A stretch of DNA of 64,000 nt from an uncultured Saprospiraceae bacterium (GCA_937980645.1 CALJPQ010000011.1:182678-246677), one strand, 5' to 3'. Shown: positions 27,355-38,000, counted from the first letter of the stretch. Translations and numbers: made by a program. The notes: generated from the sequence alone by a model not told the origin.

Positions 27355-29229
27355 TTAATTTCTTTTCCAGGAGTTGTTGGTGCGGTCAGTGTCCGGGATA
27401 AGGCGGTCGCCCAATTCGACGCGGTTGACGCTTTTACCTGGCGCGCAGGGCACAGAGCACTGGCGCTCGCCGTTTTTCCAGACTTCCGCTTTCAGGTGCA
27501 CAGTTTCTGAAGTTTTATCGGTGTAAGTGATGTGCAAATGTACGGGGATGGGCAGGTTTCCGATACGCTCGACGGTAACAACGTCGCGGCCGGCACCGGC
27601 GTCGTGCTCTACGCTGCGAATGCCGACATCAGGGTAGCCCCACTCAAAGAACCATGGACGCCACAACCAGTGGAGGCTTTGGCCCGAGACCTCGTTCCAG
27701 GTGAAGAAGAAGTCATAGGGGGTGGGATGCTTGCCTTTCCAGCGGTCCATATACTCTACCATGCAGCGATGGAAAGTTTCATAGCCCAGCTGGTCGAACA
27801 GTACTGTGTAAGCTGCCTGTGGGCGCGAGTAGGAGGCGATGCCGTAGGCCGGGCTGCGCAAGAAACTGGAGCGTACCATGGGGGGTACGTCGAAGTCGTT
27901 ACCAGCAGAGAAGTTGTAACCGCGCAGGTTGCCTTTGCGACTGGTGAGCGAATCGGTCAAGAAGAAGTCAAAGAACGAGGCCCAGCCTTCATCCATCCAG
28001 GCATATTCCTGTTCGTTAATACCCATCATGAAGGGGAAGTACGTATGTGCCACTTCGTGGACGGTCAGGTTAGTGGGGTCTCCTGGGGCCACGCTGGCGT
28101 CGTTGACCATCATGGGGTATTCCATGCCGTCGTTGCCGTTGAAGACCGTCATGCACGGGTAGGGGAAGGGATAGCCCGGCAGCCAGAAACTCATCAGCCG
28201 AATGCCATCGGCAGCAATGCGCGCCACGCGATAAAAGTCGGAAGAGCGGGTGTTGTAGGCAGCGCTGACGAAGGTGCGGCGGCCGGTTGCGCTGTCCACT
28301 ACCACAGAGGTAGCGTCCCAATTGTAGTGGTCGCTGGCAGCGAAGGTGAAGTCGGGCACGTTCGTGGCGCGGTAGCGGAAGACGTGTTGTTGGGCCTGGC
28401 GAAATACGCCGCCGCGTTTCAGTTCGTCTTCGGTGAAGATGCGCACTACTGTATCGGCGCGGTGTGCGCGCTCAAAGCGCTCTAGATAGGGCTCTTTTAA
28501 CAAGTCGGCGGCGTTTTGCCATTCGCCGGTGGCCCATACCATGAAGCCGCGGGGCAAGGTGAGGGTTACGTCGTAGTCCGCAAAGTCGTGATAAAATTCC
28601 TGTTGGCCGCTGTATGGAGTACCGGCCCAGCCTCGAATGTCGTCATAGACGGCTACCTGTGGGTACCAGTAAGGCACAAAGAAGGTGGTGGGATCGCACA
28701 CGCATTCGCGCGTGGCGCGCTTATCGGAGGGCAGAGTATAGGTCCATTGTATTTGTACGCGCACGGAGTCGCCCGGCAAAAGAGGCTTTTGGCGTATATT
28801 TACTTCTAAGAAGGTGCGGCGGCGTGTGCGCTCTTTGTCGGGCACGGGCTGACCGTTGAGCGTCAGCTGCTCGATGCGCACGCCTTCGCCTACGTCGGCG
28901 GGGTTTACGTCGTCGTCGCGCAGACTGCCCCTACGGTAGCGGTCAGCAGCCAATTTGAAACGCAGCAGCCGCAGCGTATCTGGGCTTTGATTGAAATACA
29001 CAATCGTTGCCAGCCCTTTCACCAAGCGCTTTTTGGGCTCCAAACGGACGTTGATTTGATACGAAGCCCGGTTTTGCCAGTACTTTGGCCCCGGGCGGCC
29101 ATCGAAACTGCGCGTACCTTTCTCGTAAGCGCGTAGTATGTTGCGCGGCAGGAACAGAGCAGTATCCTGGGCAGAGAGGGCGGTAAAGGCTGCATTTAGC
29201 AGCAGCAGTAAGGTCAGAAAGCGAGACAT
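27355..29229 (-). CDS. Secreted M1-family metallopeptidase
   Basis: 624 residues with a signal peptide (MSRFLTLLLLLNAAFTALSA). An aminopeptidase-N-like N-terminal beta domain precedes a gluzincin catalytic domain with HEVAHTYFPFMMGINEQEY: HExxH at about residue 390, with the third zinc ligand 18 residues on in WMDEGWASFF. The exopeptidase motif has the form GMEYPMMV instead of GxMEN, as in many Bacteroidota M1 proteins, so aminopeptidase specificity is uncertain. No T9SS sorting domain is present; a periplasmic site is likely. It leads an operon with the SPOR protein (gap 6 nt). A -7 box lies 17 nt before its ATG, and it is divergent from hisS. Confidence 0.85.
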   Translation of the reverse strand: MSRFLTLLLLLNAAFTALSAQDTALFLPRNILRAYEKGTRSFDGRPGPKYWQNRASYQINVRLEPKKRLVKGLATIVYFNQSPDTLRLLRFKLAADRYRRGSLRDDDVNPADVGEGVRIEQLTLNGQPVPDKERTRRRTFLEVNIRQKPLLPGDSVRVQIQWTYTLPSDKRATRECVCDPTTFFVPYWYPQVAVYDDIRGWAGTPYSGQQEFYHDFADYDVTLTLPRGFMVWATGEWQNAADLLKEPYLERFERAHRADTVVRIFTEDELKRGGVFRQAQQHVFRYRATNVPDFTFAASDHYNWDATSVVVDSATGRRTFVSAAYNTRSSDFYRVARIAADGIRLMSFWLPGYPFPYPCMTVFNGNDGMEYPMMVNDASVAPGDPTNLTVHEVAHTYFPFMMGINEQEYAWMDEGWASFFDFFLTDSLTSRKGNLRGYNFSAGNDFDVPPMVRSSFLRSPAYGIASYSRPQAAYTVLFDQLGYETFHRCMVEYMDRWKGKHPTPYDFFFTWNEVSGQSLHWLWRPWFFEWGYPDVGIRSVEHDAGAGRDVVTVERIGNLPIPVHLHITYTDKTSETVHLKAEVWKNGERQCSVPCAPGKSVNRVELGDRLIPDTDRTNNSWKRN

Positions 29230-29246
29230 GTGCGGTAGTTTGGCAG

Positions 29247-29254
29247 CAAAGGTA
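29247..29254 (-). promoter_or_regulatory. -7 box of the M1 peptidase operon
   Basis: TACCTTTG on the minus strand, a full TAnnTTTG match, 17 nt before the ATG at 29229. Confidence 0.6.
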
Positions 29255-29348
29255 GCCGCTTGGCCAAGACATCGTTCAATTGACTGGCGCCACCTCTGCT
29301 TTCGGAGTTCTTGGGGCAGGCGAACGCTATGTTAAACGCCCACTGCCC

Positions 29349-29356
29349 TACCTTTG
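29349..29356 (+). promoter_or_regulatory. -7 box of hisS
   Basis: TACCTTTG followed by CCGC, 18 nt before the ATG at 29375, which predicts a leader of only about a dozen nucleotides. An in-frame upstream codon at 29354 would overlap the box and is therefore rejected as a start. Confidence 0.6.
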
Positions 29357-29374
29357 CCGCAAAGCGCTTTTCCT

Positions 29375-30730
29375 ATGCAAAAACCCTCTATTCCGGAAGG
29401 TACGCGCGATTTTGGGCCGGAGCAGTCGCGTCGGCGCGCGTTCATTTTTGATACCTTGCGCGACGCTTTTGTCCGCTTTGGCTACGAGCCGTTGGAAACG
29501 CCGGCCATGGAAAACCTCTCGACCCTGACGGGCAAGTACGGAGAGGAAGGCGATAAGTTGCTTTTCAAAATCCTCAATAATGGCGACTTCCTTAAGGACG
29601 TGGATTCGGCGCTTTTGGCGTCTAAAGACTCGGCCCGTCTGGTGCCTTATCTGGCTAAGCGAGGTTTGCGCTACGACCTGACGGTGCCTTTTGCCCGCTA
29701 TGTGGTGATGAATCGCCATGCGCTGGCGTTTCCGTTCAAGCGCTACCAGATACAGCCTGTATGGCGCGCCGACCGGCCTCAGCGCGGGCGTTACCGCGAA
29801 TTTTACCAATGCGATGCCGATGTCATTGGCTCTGATAGTTTGCACTATGAAGCCGAGCTCATTCAGCTGTACGACGACGCCTTTACACATCTTGGCATTC
29901 CGGTTGTCATTAAGGTCAACCATCGCCAGGTGCTCTACGGCATTGCCGAGGCCGCAGGGGCTGCTGACCGCTTTGTGGACATGACGGTGGCCATTGACAA
30001 GTTGGACAAAGTCGGTCTCGAGGGCGTGCGTGATGAGCTGGCCCAGCGCGGCTTTTCGCCTCAAGCCATAGGACACATCGAACAAATCCTGAGCATTCGC
30101 GACCGCACCGAACTGCGCCATGCCCTTAGCAACAGCCCCGCTGGCCAGCACGGCTTAAACGAATTGGACACCGTATGGGCCTATTTGGAGGGCTTGCCAC
30201 TGCGCAACGAGGTGCGTCACGATGTTACGCTGGCGCGGGGCCTCACCTATTACACTGGCTGCATTTTTGAGGTAGTGGCCCATGTGGAAGGCGTCCGTAT
30301 GGGCAGCATCGGCGGCGGTGGGCGCTACGCCGATCTCACGGGTGTTTTTGGGCTGCCGGGGCTGTCAGGTGTGGGTATTTCGTTTGGCGCCGACCGCATC
30401 TACGATGTTCTGGAGCAGATGAATGCTTTTCCGGAGGCGCTGTCTGAAAGCGTGCGGGTGCTTTTTATGGCTTTGGACGCCGATTCACACCGCTACGCTT
30501 TTCGGCTTGTCAGTCGCCTGCGCGCTGCAGGCATCAGCGCAGAGCTGTACCCGGAGCCAGGGAAGTTGAAAAAGCAATTTGAGTATGCTGCTCGCCGCCA
30601 GGTGAGCTGGGCCGCCATTGTGGGCGAGGCCGAGCGCGAAAATCAGACTGTCGTGCTCAAAGACCAGCGCACGGGCGAGCAGCACACTGTTGCTGCTGAA
30701 GCCCTGTTGGAGTGGCCGGCCTTGCGTTGA
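29375..30730 (+). CDS. hisS: Histidyl-tRNA synthetase
   Basis: 451 residues. Class II aminoacyl-tRNA synthetase that charges tRNA-His. It shows the N-terminal IPEGTRDFGPEQ, motif 2 region YQIQPVWRADRPQRGRYREF, the histidine-binding LARGLTYYTGCIFEV (HisA signature), motif 3 GVGISFGADRIYDVL, and a C-terminal anticodon-binding domain (about 355-450). The length is normal. It is transcribed alone from a short-leader promoter and ends 43 bp from the convergent nrdJ gene; a palindrome GGCCAATTGGCC (30747-30758) lies between the stops. Confidence 0.96.
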   Translation: MQKPSIPEGTRDFGPEQSRRRAFIFDTLRDAFVRFGYEPLETPAMENLSTLTGKYGEEGDKLLFKILNNGDFLKDVDSALLASKDSARLVPYLAKRGLRYDLTVPFARYVVMNRHALAFPFKRYQIQPVWRADRPQRGRYREFYQCDADVIGSDSLHYEAELIQLYDDAFTHLGIPVVIKVNHRQVLYGIAEAAGAADRFVDMTVAIDKLDKVGLEGVRDELAQRGFSPQAIGHIEQILSIRDRTELRHALSNSPAGQHGLNELDTVWAYLEGLPLRNEVRHDVTLARGLTYYTGCIFEVVAHVEGVRMGSIGGGGRYADLTGVFGLPGLSGVGISFGADRIYDVLEQMNAFPEALSESVRVLFMALDADSHRYAFRLVSRLRAAGISAELYPEPGKLKKQFEYAARRQVSWAAIVGEAERENQTVVLKDQRTGEQHTVAAEALLEWPALR

Positions 30731-30773
30731 TGCCTTTTAGCCGGCGGGCCAATTGGCCAGGGTGTCTGCCTTT

Positions 30774-33350
30774 TCAGTTGCACTCTGAGTACCCACAATT
30801 TTTGCAATGCAGGCACCCTTCCTGATAGACCAGTCCGTCCGTTTTGCACGATGGACAGGTATTGTGCGAGGGCACCGTCCCGTCGGGGATGAAACGGCGC
30901 AAAGCACGCACGACGCCGTTTTTCCAGCTGTTGAGCGAGTCGGACTCTAAGTGCAGGTTTTCCACCATGTCCACTACATAAGGCAGGGGCATGCCGTGGC
31001 GCAGGACGCCAGAAATGAGCCTGGCGTAGTTCCAGTACTCCTTATTAAAGGTGCGCGACAGGCCTTCGATGGTAACATTGTAGCCGTCTTTGTCGGTGTA
31101 CTGGAAGTCGTAGCGGTTTTTGCCGTTTTCCTTGACCTTGATGACGCGGCCCTCTTTGACTTGGGTTAGGATAGAGAAGGAGTCTTTGGCCCGCCCGGTG
31201 AAGATTTCGTAGGGGCGGCCCTGGTAGAGGCCTACGACGGCGACCCAGGGTTCGTCGTTGTTCATGAAGGTGATGACGGCCGCATCGAGCACCTGCGGGC
31301 GTTTTGGAGCAGCCGTTTCGCGGAAGATATCGGCGGCGGTGTCGCTCTTTTTCTTTTCGCTGATGAGCACGCCGCTGCGCGAGCCTTCGCGATAGACGGT
31401 GATGCCTTTGCAACCGGCTTCCCAGCCGGTGAAGTAGATCTGGCCGATGAGTTCTTCGGTGGTCTCTTCGGGTACGTTGACCGTGACGCTGATGCTGTGG
31501 TCCACCCATTTCTGGACGTGGCCCTGGAGGCGGACTTTTTGCACCCAGTCCACGTCTTCGGCGGTGGCGCGGTACCAGGGTGAGCGCTCGATGAGGGCGC
31601 GCAGTTGGTGGTCGTCCATGCGCTCGACGTCGTCGGCGATGCCCTGGGCTTTGAGCCACAGGCGAAAGGCGGGGTGCACGACGTAGTAGTCTTCCCATTT
31701 ATCGCCGACTTCGTCCACAAAGGTGATGCGGGCGTTTTTGTCGTGCGGGTTCACCTTTCGGCGGCGTTTGTAGGCGATGCGGAAGACTGGCTCCAGCCCC
31801 GACGTGGTGCGTGTCATGAGGCTGGTGGTGCCAGTGGGGGCTATGGTGAGCAGGGCGATGTTGCGGCGTCCGTAGCGCGCCATGTCGGCGTAAAGTTGCG
31901 GGTCGGCATTGCGCAAGCGCTGGATGAAGGGGTTATTGGCTTCGCGCTGGGTGTCGTAGATAGGGAAAGGGCCGCGCTCTCGAGCCAGCGCTACCGAGCC
32001 GCGATAGACGGCCAGCGCCAGTGTGCGATGGACGCGCTCGCAAAAATCTATAGACTCGTCGGAGCCGTAGCGGATACCCAAGGCGGCCAGCATGTCGCCT
32101 TCGGCAGTGATGCCGATACCAGTGCGGCGGCCCTGCACGCATTTGTGGCGGATTTTGAGCCACAGGTCGCGTTCGGTGGCCTTCACAAAGTCGGGTTCCG
32201 GGTCGCGTTCGATTTTTTGCAGGATTTGCTCGATTTTCTCCAGCTCCAGGTCAATGATGTCGTCCATGACGCGCTGGGCCAGCTGGCCGTGCTTTTCCAG
32301 CAGTTCAAAGTCGAACTCGGCTTGGGGGGTGAACGGGTTTTTCACATAGCTGAGCAGATTGATGGCCAGCAGCCGGCAGCTGTCGTAGGGGCACAGGGGG
32401 ATTTCGCCACAAGGGTTGGTCGAGATGGTGCGGAAGCCGAGGTCGGCGTAGCAGTCGGGCACGGACTCTCGGATGACGGTATCCCAGAAGATGAGGCCGG
32501 GTTCGGCGCTTTTCCAGGCGTTGTGGACGATTTTTTTCCAGAATTCGCGGGCATCAATAGTGCGTTCGACGATGGGGTGTTCGGCGTCCACCGGGAAGCG
32601 CAGGGTGTAGGGTTTTCCGTCGCGCACGGCTTGCATGAAGGCGTCGTCCACGCGCAGGGAGATATTGGCACCGGTTATTTTGGTGTTGTCTAGCTTGGCG
32701 TCGGCGAAGGCGGGCGCATCCGGGTGCCGGATGGAGAGCGTGAGCATGAGTGCCCCTCGGCGGCCGTCCTGGGCCACCTCGCGGGTGGAGTTGGAGTAGC
32801 GCTCCATGAACGGCACGATGCCGGTGCTGGTCAGGGCGCTGTTCATCACGGGCGTGCCGGTAGGGCGCAAGTGCGACAGGTCGTGCCCCACACCACCGCG
32901 GCGTTTCATCAACTGCACTTGCTCTTCGTCTATCTTCAAAATGGCCCCGTAGGAGTCGGCCTGGCCTTCGACGCCGATGACGAAGCAATTGGACAGCGAC
33001 ACCACCTGGAAGGGATTGCCAATGCCCGCCATGGGGCTGCCCTGAGGCACTAAGTACCGGAAGCGCTCCAGCAAGGCATAGACCTGGGGCTCGCTCAGCG
33101 GGTTGGGATAGCGCTGCTCGATGCGGGCAATTTCAGCAGCAATGCGGTGGTGCATGTCGTCGGGCGAGCGCTCGTAGATGCGGCCGTATGAGTCTTTGAG
33201 GGCGTACTTGTTGAGCCATACGTTGGCGGCTAAGGTATCGCCTTCAAAGTACTCGGTGGCGGCGGCCAGGGCTTCTTCCTGGGTGTATGTAGGGCGTTCG
33301 GTCGCCTTGCCGTTGGAGGCAACAGGCGTAGTGGCTACTTCTGCATTCAT
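30774..33350 (-). CDS. nrdJ: Adenosylcobalamin-dependent (class II) ribonucleotide reductase
   Basis: 858 residues. Reduces ribonucleotides to deoxyribonucleotides using adenosylcobalamin to make the thiyl radical, so it needs neither oxygen nor its absence. Visible parts are SNCFVIGV with a redox Cys near residue 121, MKRRGGVGHDLSHLRPTG, the active-site loop STNPCGEIPLCPYDSCRLLA (NxCxE near residue 313), and PTGTTSLMTRTTSG. The C-terminal zinc-ribbon-like tail is CPSCKTDGLVYQEGCLHCK. ATG 33350 (MNAEVATTP) is chosen over an unconserved 44-residue upstream extension. A -7 box lies 73 nt upstream. No cobalamin riboswitch was recognised in the leader. Confidence 0.95.
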   Translation of the reverse strand: MNAEVATTPVASNGKATERPTYTQEEALAAATEYFEGDTLAANVWLNKYALKDSYGRIYERSPDDMHHRIAAEIARIEQRYPNPLSEPQVYALLERFRYLVPQGSPMAGIGNPFQVVSLSNCFVIGVEGQADSYGAILKIDEEQVQLMKRRGGVGHDLSHLRPTGTPVMNSALTSTGIVPFMERYSNSTREVAQDGRRGALMLTLSIRHPDAPAFADAKLDNTKITGANISLRVDDAFMQAVRDGKPYTLRFPVDAEHPIVERTIDAREFWKKIVHNAWKSAEPGLIFWDTVIRESVPDCYADLGFRTISTNPCGEIPLCPYDSCRLLAINLLSYVKNPFTPQAEFDFELLEKHGQLAQRVMDDIIDLELEKIEQILQKIERDPEPDFVKATERDLWLKIRHKCVQGRRTGIGITAEGDMLAALGIRYGSDESIDFCERVHRTLALAVYRGSVALARERGPFPIYDTQREANNPFIQRLRNADPQLYADMARYGRRNIALLTIAPTGTTSLMTRTTSGLEPVFRIAYKRRRKVNPHDKNARITFVDEVGDKWEDYYVVHPAFRLWLKAQGIADDVERMDDHQLRALIERSPWYRATAEDVDWVQKVRLQGHVQKWVDHSISVTVNVPEETTEELIGQIYFTGWEAGCKGITVYREGSRSGVLISEKKKSDTAADIFRETAAPKRPQVLDAAVITFMNNDEPWVAVVGLYQGRPYEIFTGRAKDSFSILTQVKEGRVIKVKENGKNRYDFQYTDKDGYNVTIEGLSRTFNKEYWNYARLISGVLRHGMPLPYVVDMVENLHLESDSLNSWKNGVVRALRRFIPDGTVPSHNTCPSCKTDGLVYQEGCLHCKNCGYSECN

Positions 33351-33423
33351 ACAAAAAATAGTGGAATGAGGTAAAAAGAGAACCTCAGGCGGGACGGCTA
33401 AAGCATCTGGTGCAGATGCCAGG

Positions 33424-33431
33424 CAAACATA
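33424..33431 (-). promoter_or_regulatory. -7 box of nrdJ
   Basis: TATGTTTG on the minus strand matches TAnnTTTG. It lies 73 nt before the ATG at 33350, leaving a leader of about 65 nt. Confidence 0.45.
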
Positions 33432-33550
33432 CGACAGCACGTGCGGAATGCTGTGGGAGAATGCAAGTGGTTTTTTCCACAATTTTATAAGCAGGGCACC
33501 GGTTCATAGGCGCACTTGAACCGCACCTTATCGGCAATGCCAGAACGCTT

Positions 33551-33558
33551 TACCTTTG
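33551..33558 (+). promoter_or_regulatory. -7 box of the DUF5606 gene
   Basis: TACCTTTG followed by CGCCC, ending 8 nt before the ATG at 33567. This excludes the longer reading of the frame from 33516 and predicts a nearly leaderless mRNA. Confidence 0.6.
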
Positions 33559-33566
33559 CGCCCGCA

Positions 33567-34061
33567 ATGGCAATGAGATTAGAAAAGTACCTCGTTATTT
33601 CAGGTGTGCCGGGCGTGCACCGACTCATCTCGGCGCGCACTAATGGCGTGCTCATCGAAGACTTCAGGGAAAAACGCATCCGCTTTGTGGCGGCGCGACA
33701 AAACCAGATTATGCCGCTGGCCACCATCGCCGTCTATACCGACACCGATGAAGGCTCGATGCCTCTGGCCGACGTGTTCCAGCGCATGCTCGACGCCCGC
33801 GAACAAACACCACCGCCCGCGCCTGACGCGCCCAGCGCCGACTTACGCGCGTATTTTGCTCAGGTATTGCCCGAACACGACCATTACCGCGTCCACATCG
33901 CCGACATCAAAAAGTGCATCCGCTGGTTCAACTACATGCTCGAACACGGCATCTTCGACCAATTGATGCGCGAAGCCGAGGCTGAAGCTGCCAACTCCGA
34001 CGCGCCCCTCGACGCTGCGGAAAATGCCGACACCAAACCTTCTGAAGACCTTACCGCCTGA
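33567..34061 (+). CDS. DUF5606 family protein
   Basis: 164 residues. The N-terminal 60 residues (RLEKYLVISGVPGVHRLISA, FREKRIRFVAARQNQIMPL) form the small beta domain of DUF5606, a Bacteroidota-restricted family of unknown function. A Pro/Ala linker (about 85-100) leads to a helical part (ADIKKCIRWFNYMLEHGIFD) and an acidic tail. The start is ATG 33567 or the ATG two codons later (33573). It is co-transcribed with the glycosyltransferase 17 nt downstream. It has no signal peptide, so it is cytoplasmic. Confidence 0.8.
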   Translation: MAMRLEKYLVISGVPGVHRLISARTNGVLIEDFREKRIRFVAARQNQIMPLATIAVYTDTDEGSMPLADVFQRMLDAREQTPPPAPDAPSADLRAYFAQVLPEHDHYRVHIADIKKCIRWFNYMLEHGIFDQLMREAEAEAANSDAPLDAAENADTKPSEDLTA

Positions 34062-34078
34062 ACGCCCAGCCCAGCAGC

Positions 34079-34837
34079 ATGTATAAAGGAAAAAAAGTCG
34101 TCGTCGTACTGCCCGCCTACAACGCGGCTAAGACGCTCGAGCAAACCTACCGCGAAATTCCCTTCGACTTAGTGGACGATGTCATCCTCTGCGACGACCA
34201 CAGCCGCGATAACACCGTCGAGAAAGCCCGCGAACTGGGCATCCGGCACGTCATCGTCCACGAGCGCAATAAAGGCTACGGCGGAAATCAAAAGTCGCTC
34301 TACAATAAAGCCTTAGAAATCGGTGGCGACATCGTTATCATGCTGCATCCCGATTACCAGTACACCCCGAAGCTCATCCCGGCCATGGTCAATATTATTG
34401 GCGAGGAACTGTACCCGGTGGTGCTCGGCTCTCGCATTTTGGGCATGGGTGCCCTACGAGGAGGCATGCCGCTCTATAAGTACGTGGCCAATCGCTTCCT
34501 AACTTTTGCTCAAAACCTACTGGTGCGATACAAACTGTCGGAATATCACACGGGCTACCGCGCCTTCAGCCGTCAGGTGTTGGAGACCATCAACTACGAG
34601 CAAAATTCGGATGACTTTGTGTTCGACAACGAAATGCTCTCGCAGATCATTTACGCCGGCTTCGACATTGCGGAAGTTACTTGCCCAACCAAGTACTTCG
34701 AGGAAGCGTCTAGCATCAATTTCCGCCGCAGCGTCAAGTACGGGCTGGGGGTATTGCGTGTATCGCTGGGGCATTTCTTCCAGCGGTTGGGCCTTTTGAA
34801 TTTGCCGATGTACCAGAGCAAATGCGCCCAACCCTGA
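34079..34837 (+). CDS. Family 2 glycosyltransferase
   Basis: 252 residues. GT-A fold with VVVVLPAYNAAKTLEQTY at the N-terminus, an acidic metal/nucleotide motif ILCDDHSRDNTVE, and IVIMLHPDYQYTP, the usual pattern of dolichyl-phosphate mannosyltransferase-like GT2 enzymes. A late SEYHTGYRAFSRQVL also fits that subgroup. No membrane segments are present, so it would work at the inner leaflet on a lipid-linked acceptor. Donor and acceptor are not readable. It lies 17 nt after the DUF5606 gene and is convergent with IcmF. The 225-bp gap after it has only a weak CTCC/GGAG hairpin. Confidence 0.85.
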   Translation: MYKGKKVVVVLPAYNAAKTLEQTYREIPFDLVDDVILCDDHSRDNTVEKARELGIRHVIVHERNKGYGGNQKSLYNKALEIGGDIVIMLHPDYQYTPKLIPAMVNIIGEELYPVVLGSRILGMGALRGGMPLYKYVANRFLTFAQNLLVRYKLSEYHTGYRAFSRQVLETINYEQNSDDFVFDNEMLSQIIYAGFDIAEVTCPTKYFEEASSINFRRSVKYGLGVLRVSLGHFFQRLGLLNLPMYQSKCAQP

Positions 34838-35062
34838 GGCCGCAACCCACTCAGCAACACAACAGGCCGAGCATATGCCGCAACAACAAGCCTCCTTAAC
34901 TCAATAGGGAGGAATACAGCGCCAGTGCCCTTTTGCTCATCCAACGAATGAAAATTTTTGATACCCGCCATGTTTAAATGACCAGATGGCGTGTTTTATC
35001 CCACATTATCCGTGCGTTTTTCCCGCAGTTTCAAGTCAGGAGCATGCCCTCTTTTTTGCATC

Positions 35063-38000
35063 TTACATATTCCTCCGATACTGCCCGCCCACCTGGAAGA
35101 GCGCGTGGGTGATCTGGCCCAGCGAGCAGACTTTGACGGCTTCCATGAGTTCGGCGAACATGTTCTGGTTGCGCACGGCGGCTTGCTGCAGGCGTTGCAG
35201 GGCGGCAGGTGCTTTGTCAGCGTTGGCCTGGTGCAGGCGGCGCAGGGTTTCGATTTGGGCTTCTTTTTCTGCTGCGGTGGCCCGGATGACTTCGCCCGGG
35301 ATGATGGTAGGCGAGCCTTCTTTGCTCAGGAAGGTGTTGACGCCGATGATGGGCAGTTCGCCGGTGTGTTTGAGCGTTTCGTAATGGAGGCTTTCTTCCT
35401 GGATTTTGTTGCGCTGATACATGGTTTCCATGGCGCCCAGCACGCCGCCGCGTTCGGTCAGGCGGTCGAATTCGGCCAGGACAGCCTCCTCCACTAAGTC
35501 GGTGAGCTCTTCAATGATGAACGAGCCTTGCAGCGGGTTTTCGTTTTTGGCTAAGCCCAATTCGTGGTTGATGATGAGCTGGATGGCCATGGCGCGGCGC
35601 ACCGACTCTTCCGTGGGTGTAGTGATGGCTTCGTCATAGGCGTTAGTGTGCAGCGAGTTGCAGTTGTCGTAGATGGCGTAGAGGGCCTGGAGGGTCGTGC
35701 GGATGTCGTTGAAGGCTACCTCTTGGGCGTGCAGGCTGCGGCCGGAGGTCTGGATGTGGTATTTGAGCATCTGGCTGCGCGGGTTGGCGCCGTACTTGAA
35801 GCGCATGGCTTTGGCCCAGATGCGGCGCGCTACCCGGCCGATGACGGCGTATTCGGGGTCGAGGCCGTTGGAGAAGAAGAACGACAGGTTGGGCGCAAAG
35901 TCGTCCACTTTCATGCCGCGCGAGGCATAGTATTCCACGAAAGTGAAGCCATTGGCCAGCGTAAAGGCCAGCTGCGTGATGGGATTGGCGCCGGCCTCGG
36001 CGATGTGATAGCCCGATATGGAGACGGAGTAGAAGTTGCGGACTTTGTTTTGGATAAAATACTCCTGTACGTCGCCCATGACGCGCAGGCTGAATTCGGT
36101 GCTGAAAATGCAGGTGTTTTGGGCCTGGTCTTCTTTAAGGATGTCGGCCTGCACGGTACCGCGCACGGTGGAGAGAGCGTAAGCTTTGATTTTTTGATAG
36201 ACGTCGGGAGGTAGTACTTCATCGCCCGTAACGCCGAGCAGCAGAAGGCCTAAACCGTTGTGGCCTTGGGGCAATTGAGGTGCGTTGTAGCGGGGGCGGG
36301 GCAGGCCGCGGTCGTCGTATTTTTCTTTGAGTTTGGCCTCTACCAAGTGCTCCAACCCGTGTTCGTGGATGTACTTTTCACACTGCTGGTCAATGGCGGC
36401 ATTCATGAAGAAGGCCGCAATGGTGGCTGCCGGGCCGTTGATAGTCATGGAAACGGAGGTCTTCGGGTCGCACAAGTCGAAGCCCGAGTAGAGTTTTTTG
36501 GCATCGTCTAAGCAGCAAACCGATACGCCCGAGTTGCCTATCTTGCCGTAGATGTCGGGCCGATAGTCCGGGTCTTCGCCGTAGAGCGTTACGGAGTCGA
36601 AAGCCGTGCTGAGGCGGGCAGCGGGCAAACCGTAAGAGACGTAGTGGAAGCGCTTGTTGGTGCGCTCTGGGCCGCCTTCGCCGGCGAACATGCGCGTGGG
36701 GTCTTCGCCTTCGCGCTTGAAGGGAAAAACGCCGGCGGTGTAAGGGAATTCGCCCGGCACGTTCTCGCGCAGGCGCCAGCGCAGAATTTCGCCCCAATCT
36801 CGAAAGCGCGGAAGCGCCACTCGCGGAATGCGCGTACCGGAGAGGCTCTTGTGGTGGGTCTTGACCTGTATTTCTTTGTCGCGTACGGTGTAGGAATAGT
36901 GGTCGGCGGCGTATCGCTCTTTTTGCACCTCGTGTTTTTCCAGGATACGTTTGCAACGCCAATCCAGCTGGGCCTCTAAGGTCTCGTATTGCTTTTTGAG
37001 GGTTTCCAGCGCTGTTTTTGAAGCCTCGTCGTTGGCTTTATTCTCCAGTAGTTCGATGCTGCACTTCAGCCCCCACAACTGCCGGGCGATAGCGACCTGC
37101 TGCTCGACGTCGCGGTCGTATTTGCGGGCCGTTTCAGCGATTTCCGACAGGTAGCGCGTGCGATGGGGCGGGATGATGTACACCTTTTCCGACATTTCTT
37201 CCGGTGCTTCGAAGTGGCTCTCAAAGCCAGCATGGCACTTTTCGTTGAGCAAGTCAATGAGTCGGCGGTAGAGCTGGTTGACGCCCGGGTCGTTGAACTG
37301 GCTGGCGATGCAGCCGATGACGGGCATGGCGTCCACGGGTTGGTCCCAGGCACCGCGGTTGCGCTGCACCTGTTTGCGCACGTCGCGCAGGGCGTCGAGG
37401 GCGCCGCGTTTGTCGAACTTGTTGATGGCGATGAGGTCGGCGAAATCCAGCATGTCAATTTTCTCCAGCTGGGTGGCGGCGCCGAACTCGGGGGTCATGA
37501 CGTAGAGCGACAGGTCGCTGTGATCCACGATTTCAGTGTCGCTCTGGCCGATGCCGCTGGTTTCTAAGATGATGAGGTCATATCTGGCGGCTTTGAGTAC
37601 GTCCACAGCGTCGTGTACGTAGCGCGACAGGGCCAGGTTGGATTGGCGCGTGGCTAACGAGCGCATATAGACGCGCGGAGTGTTGATGGCATTCATGCGG
37701 ATGCGGTCGCCCAGTAGCGCGCCGCCCGTTTTGCGCTTGGAGGGGTCCACTGAGACGATGCCGATGGTTTTGTCGGGGAAATCGAGCAAGAAACGCCGCA
37801 CTAATTCGTCCACTAACGACGATTTGCCGGCGCCGCCGGTGCCCGTAACGCCGAGCACCGGTGGCGGGTTGGTGATGGTTAAAGCCGGGCGCACGGCCTG
37901 TTCGAAGAGCGATGGATTGTTTTCGGCAATAGAAATCAGGCGCGCCACGGCACGCGGTTCGCGCTCACTCAGGCGTTGCAGCTCGCCGTTAAGGGTGTTA

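Noticed and set aside
31605..32693. 362-codon plus-strand frame opposite nrdJ
   Set aside because: Shadow frame without family resemblance; nrdJ motifs on the other strand are complete.
33351..33423. Cobalamin riboswitch before nrdJ
   Set aside because: The leader between the -7 box and the ATG is too short, and no B12-box sequence was seen.
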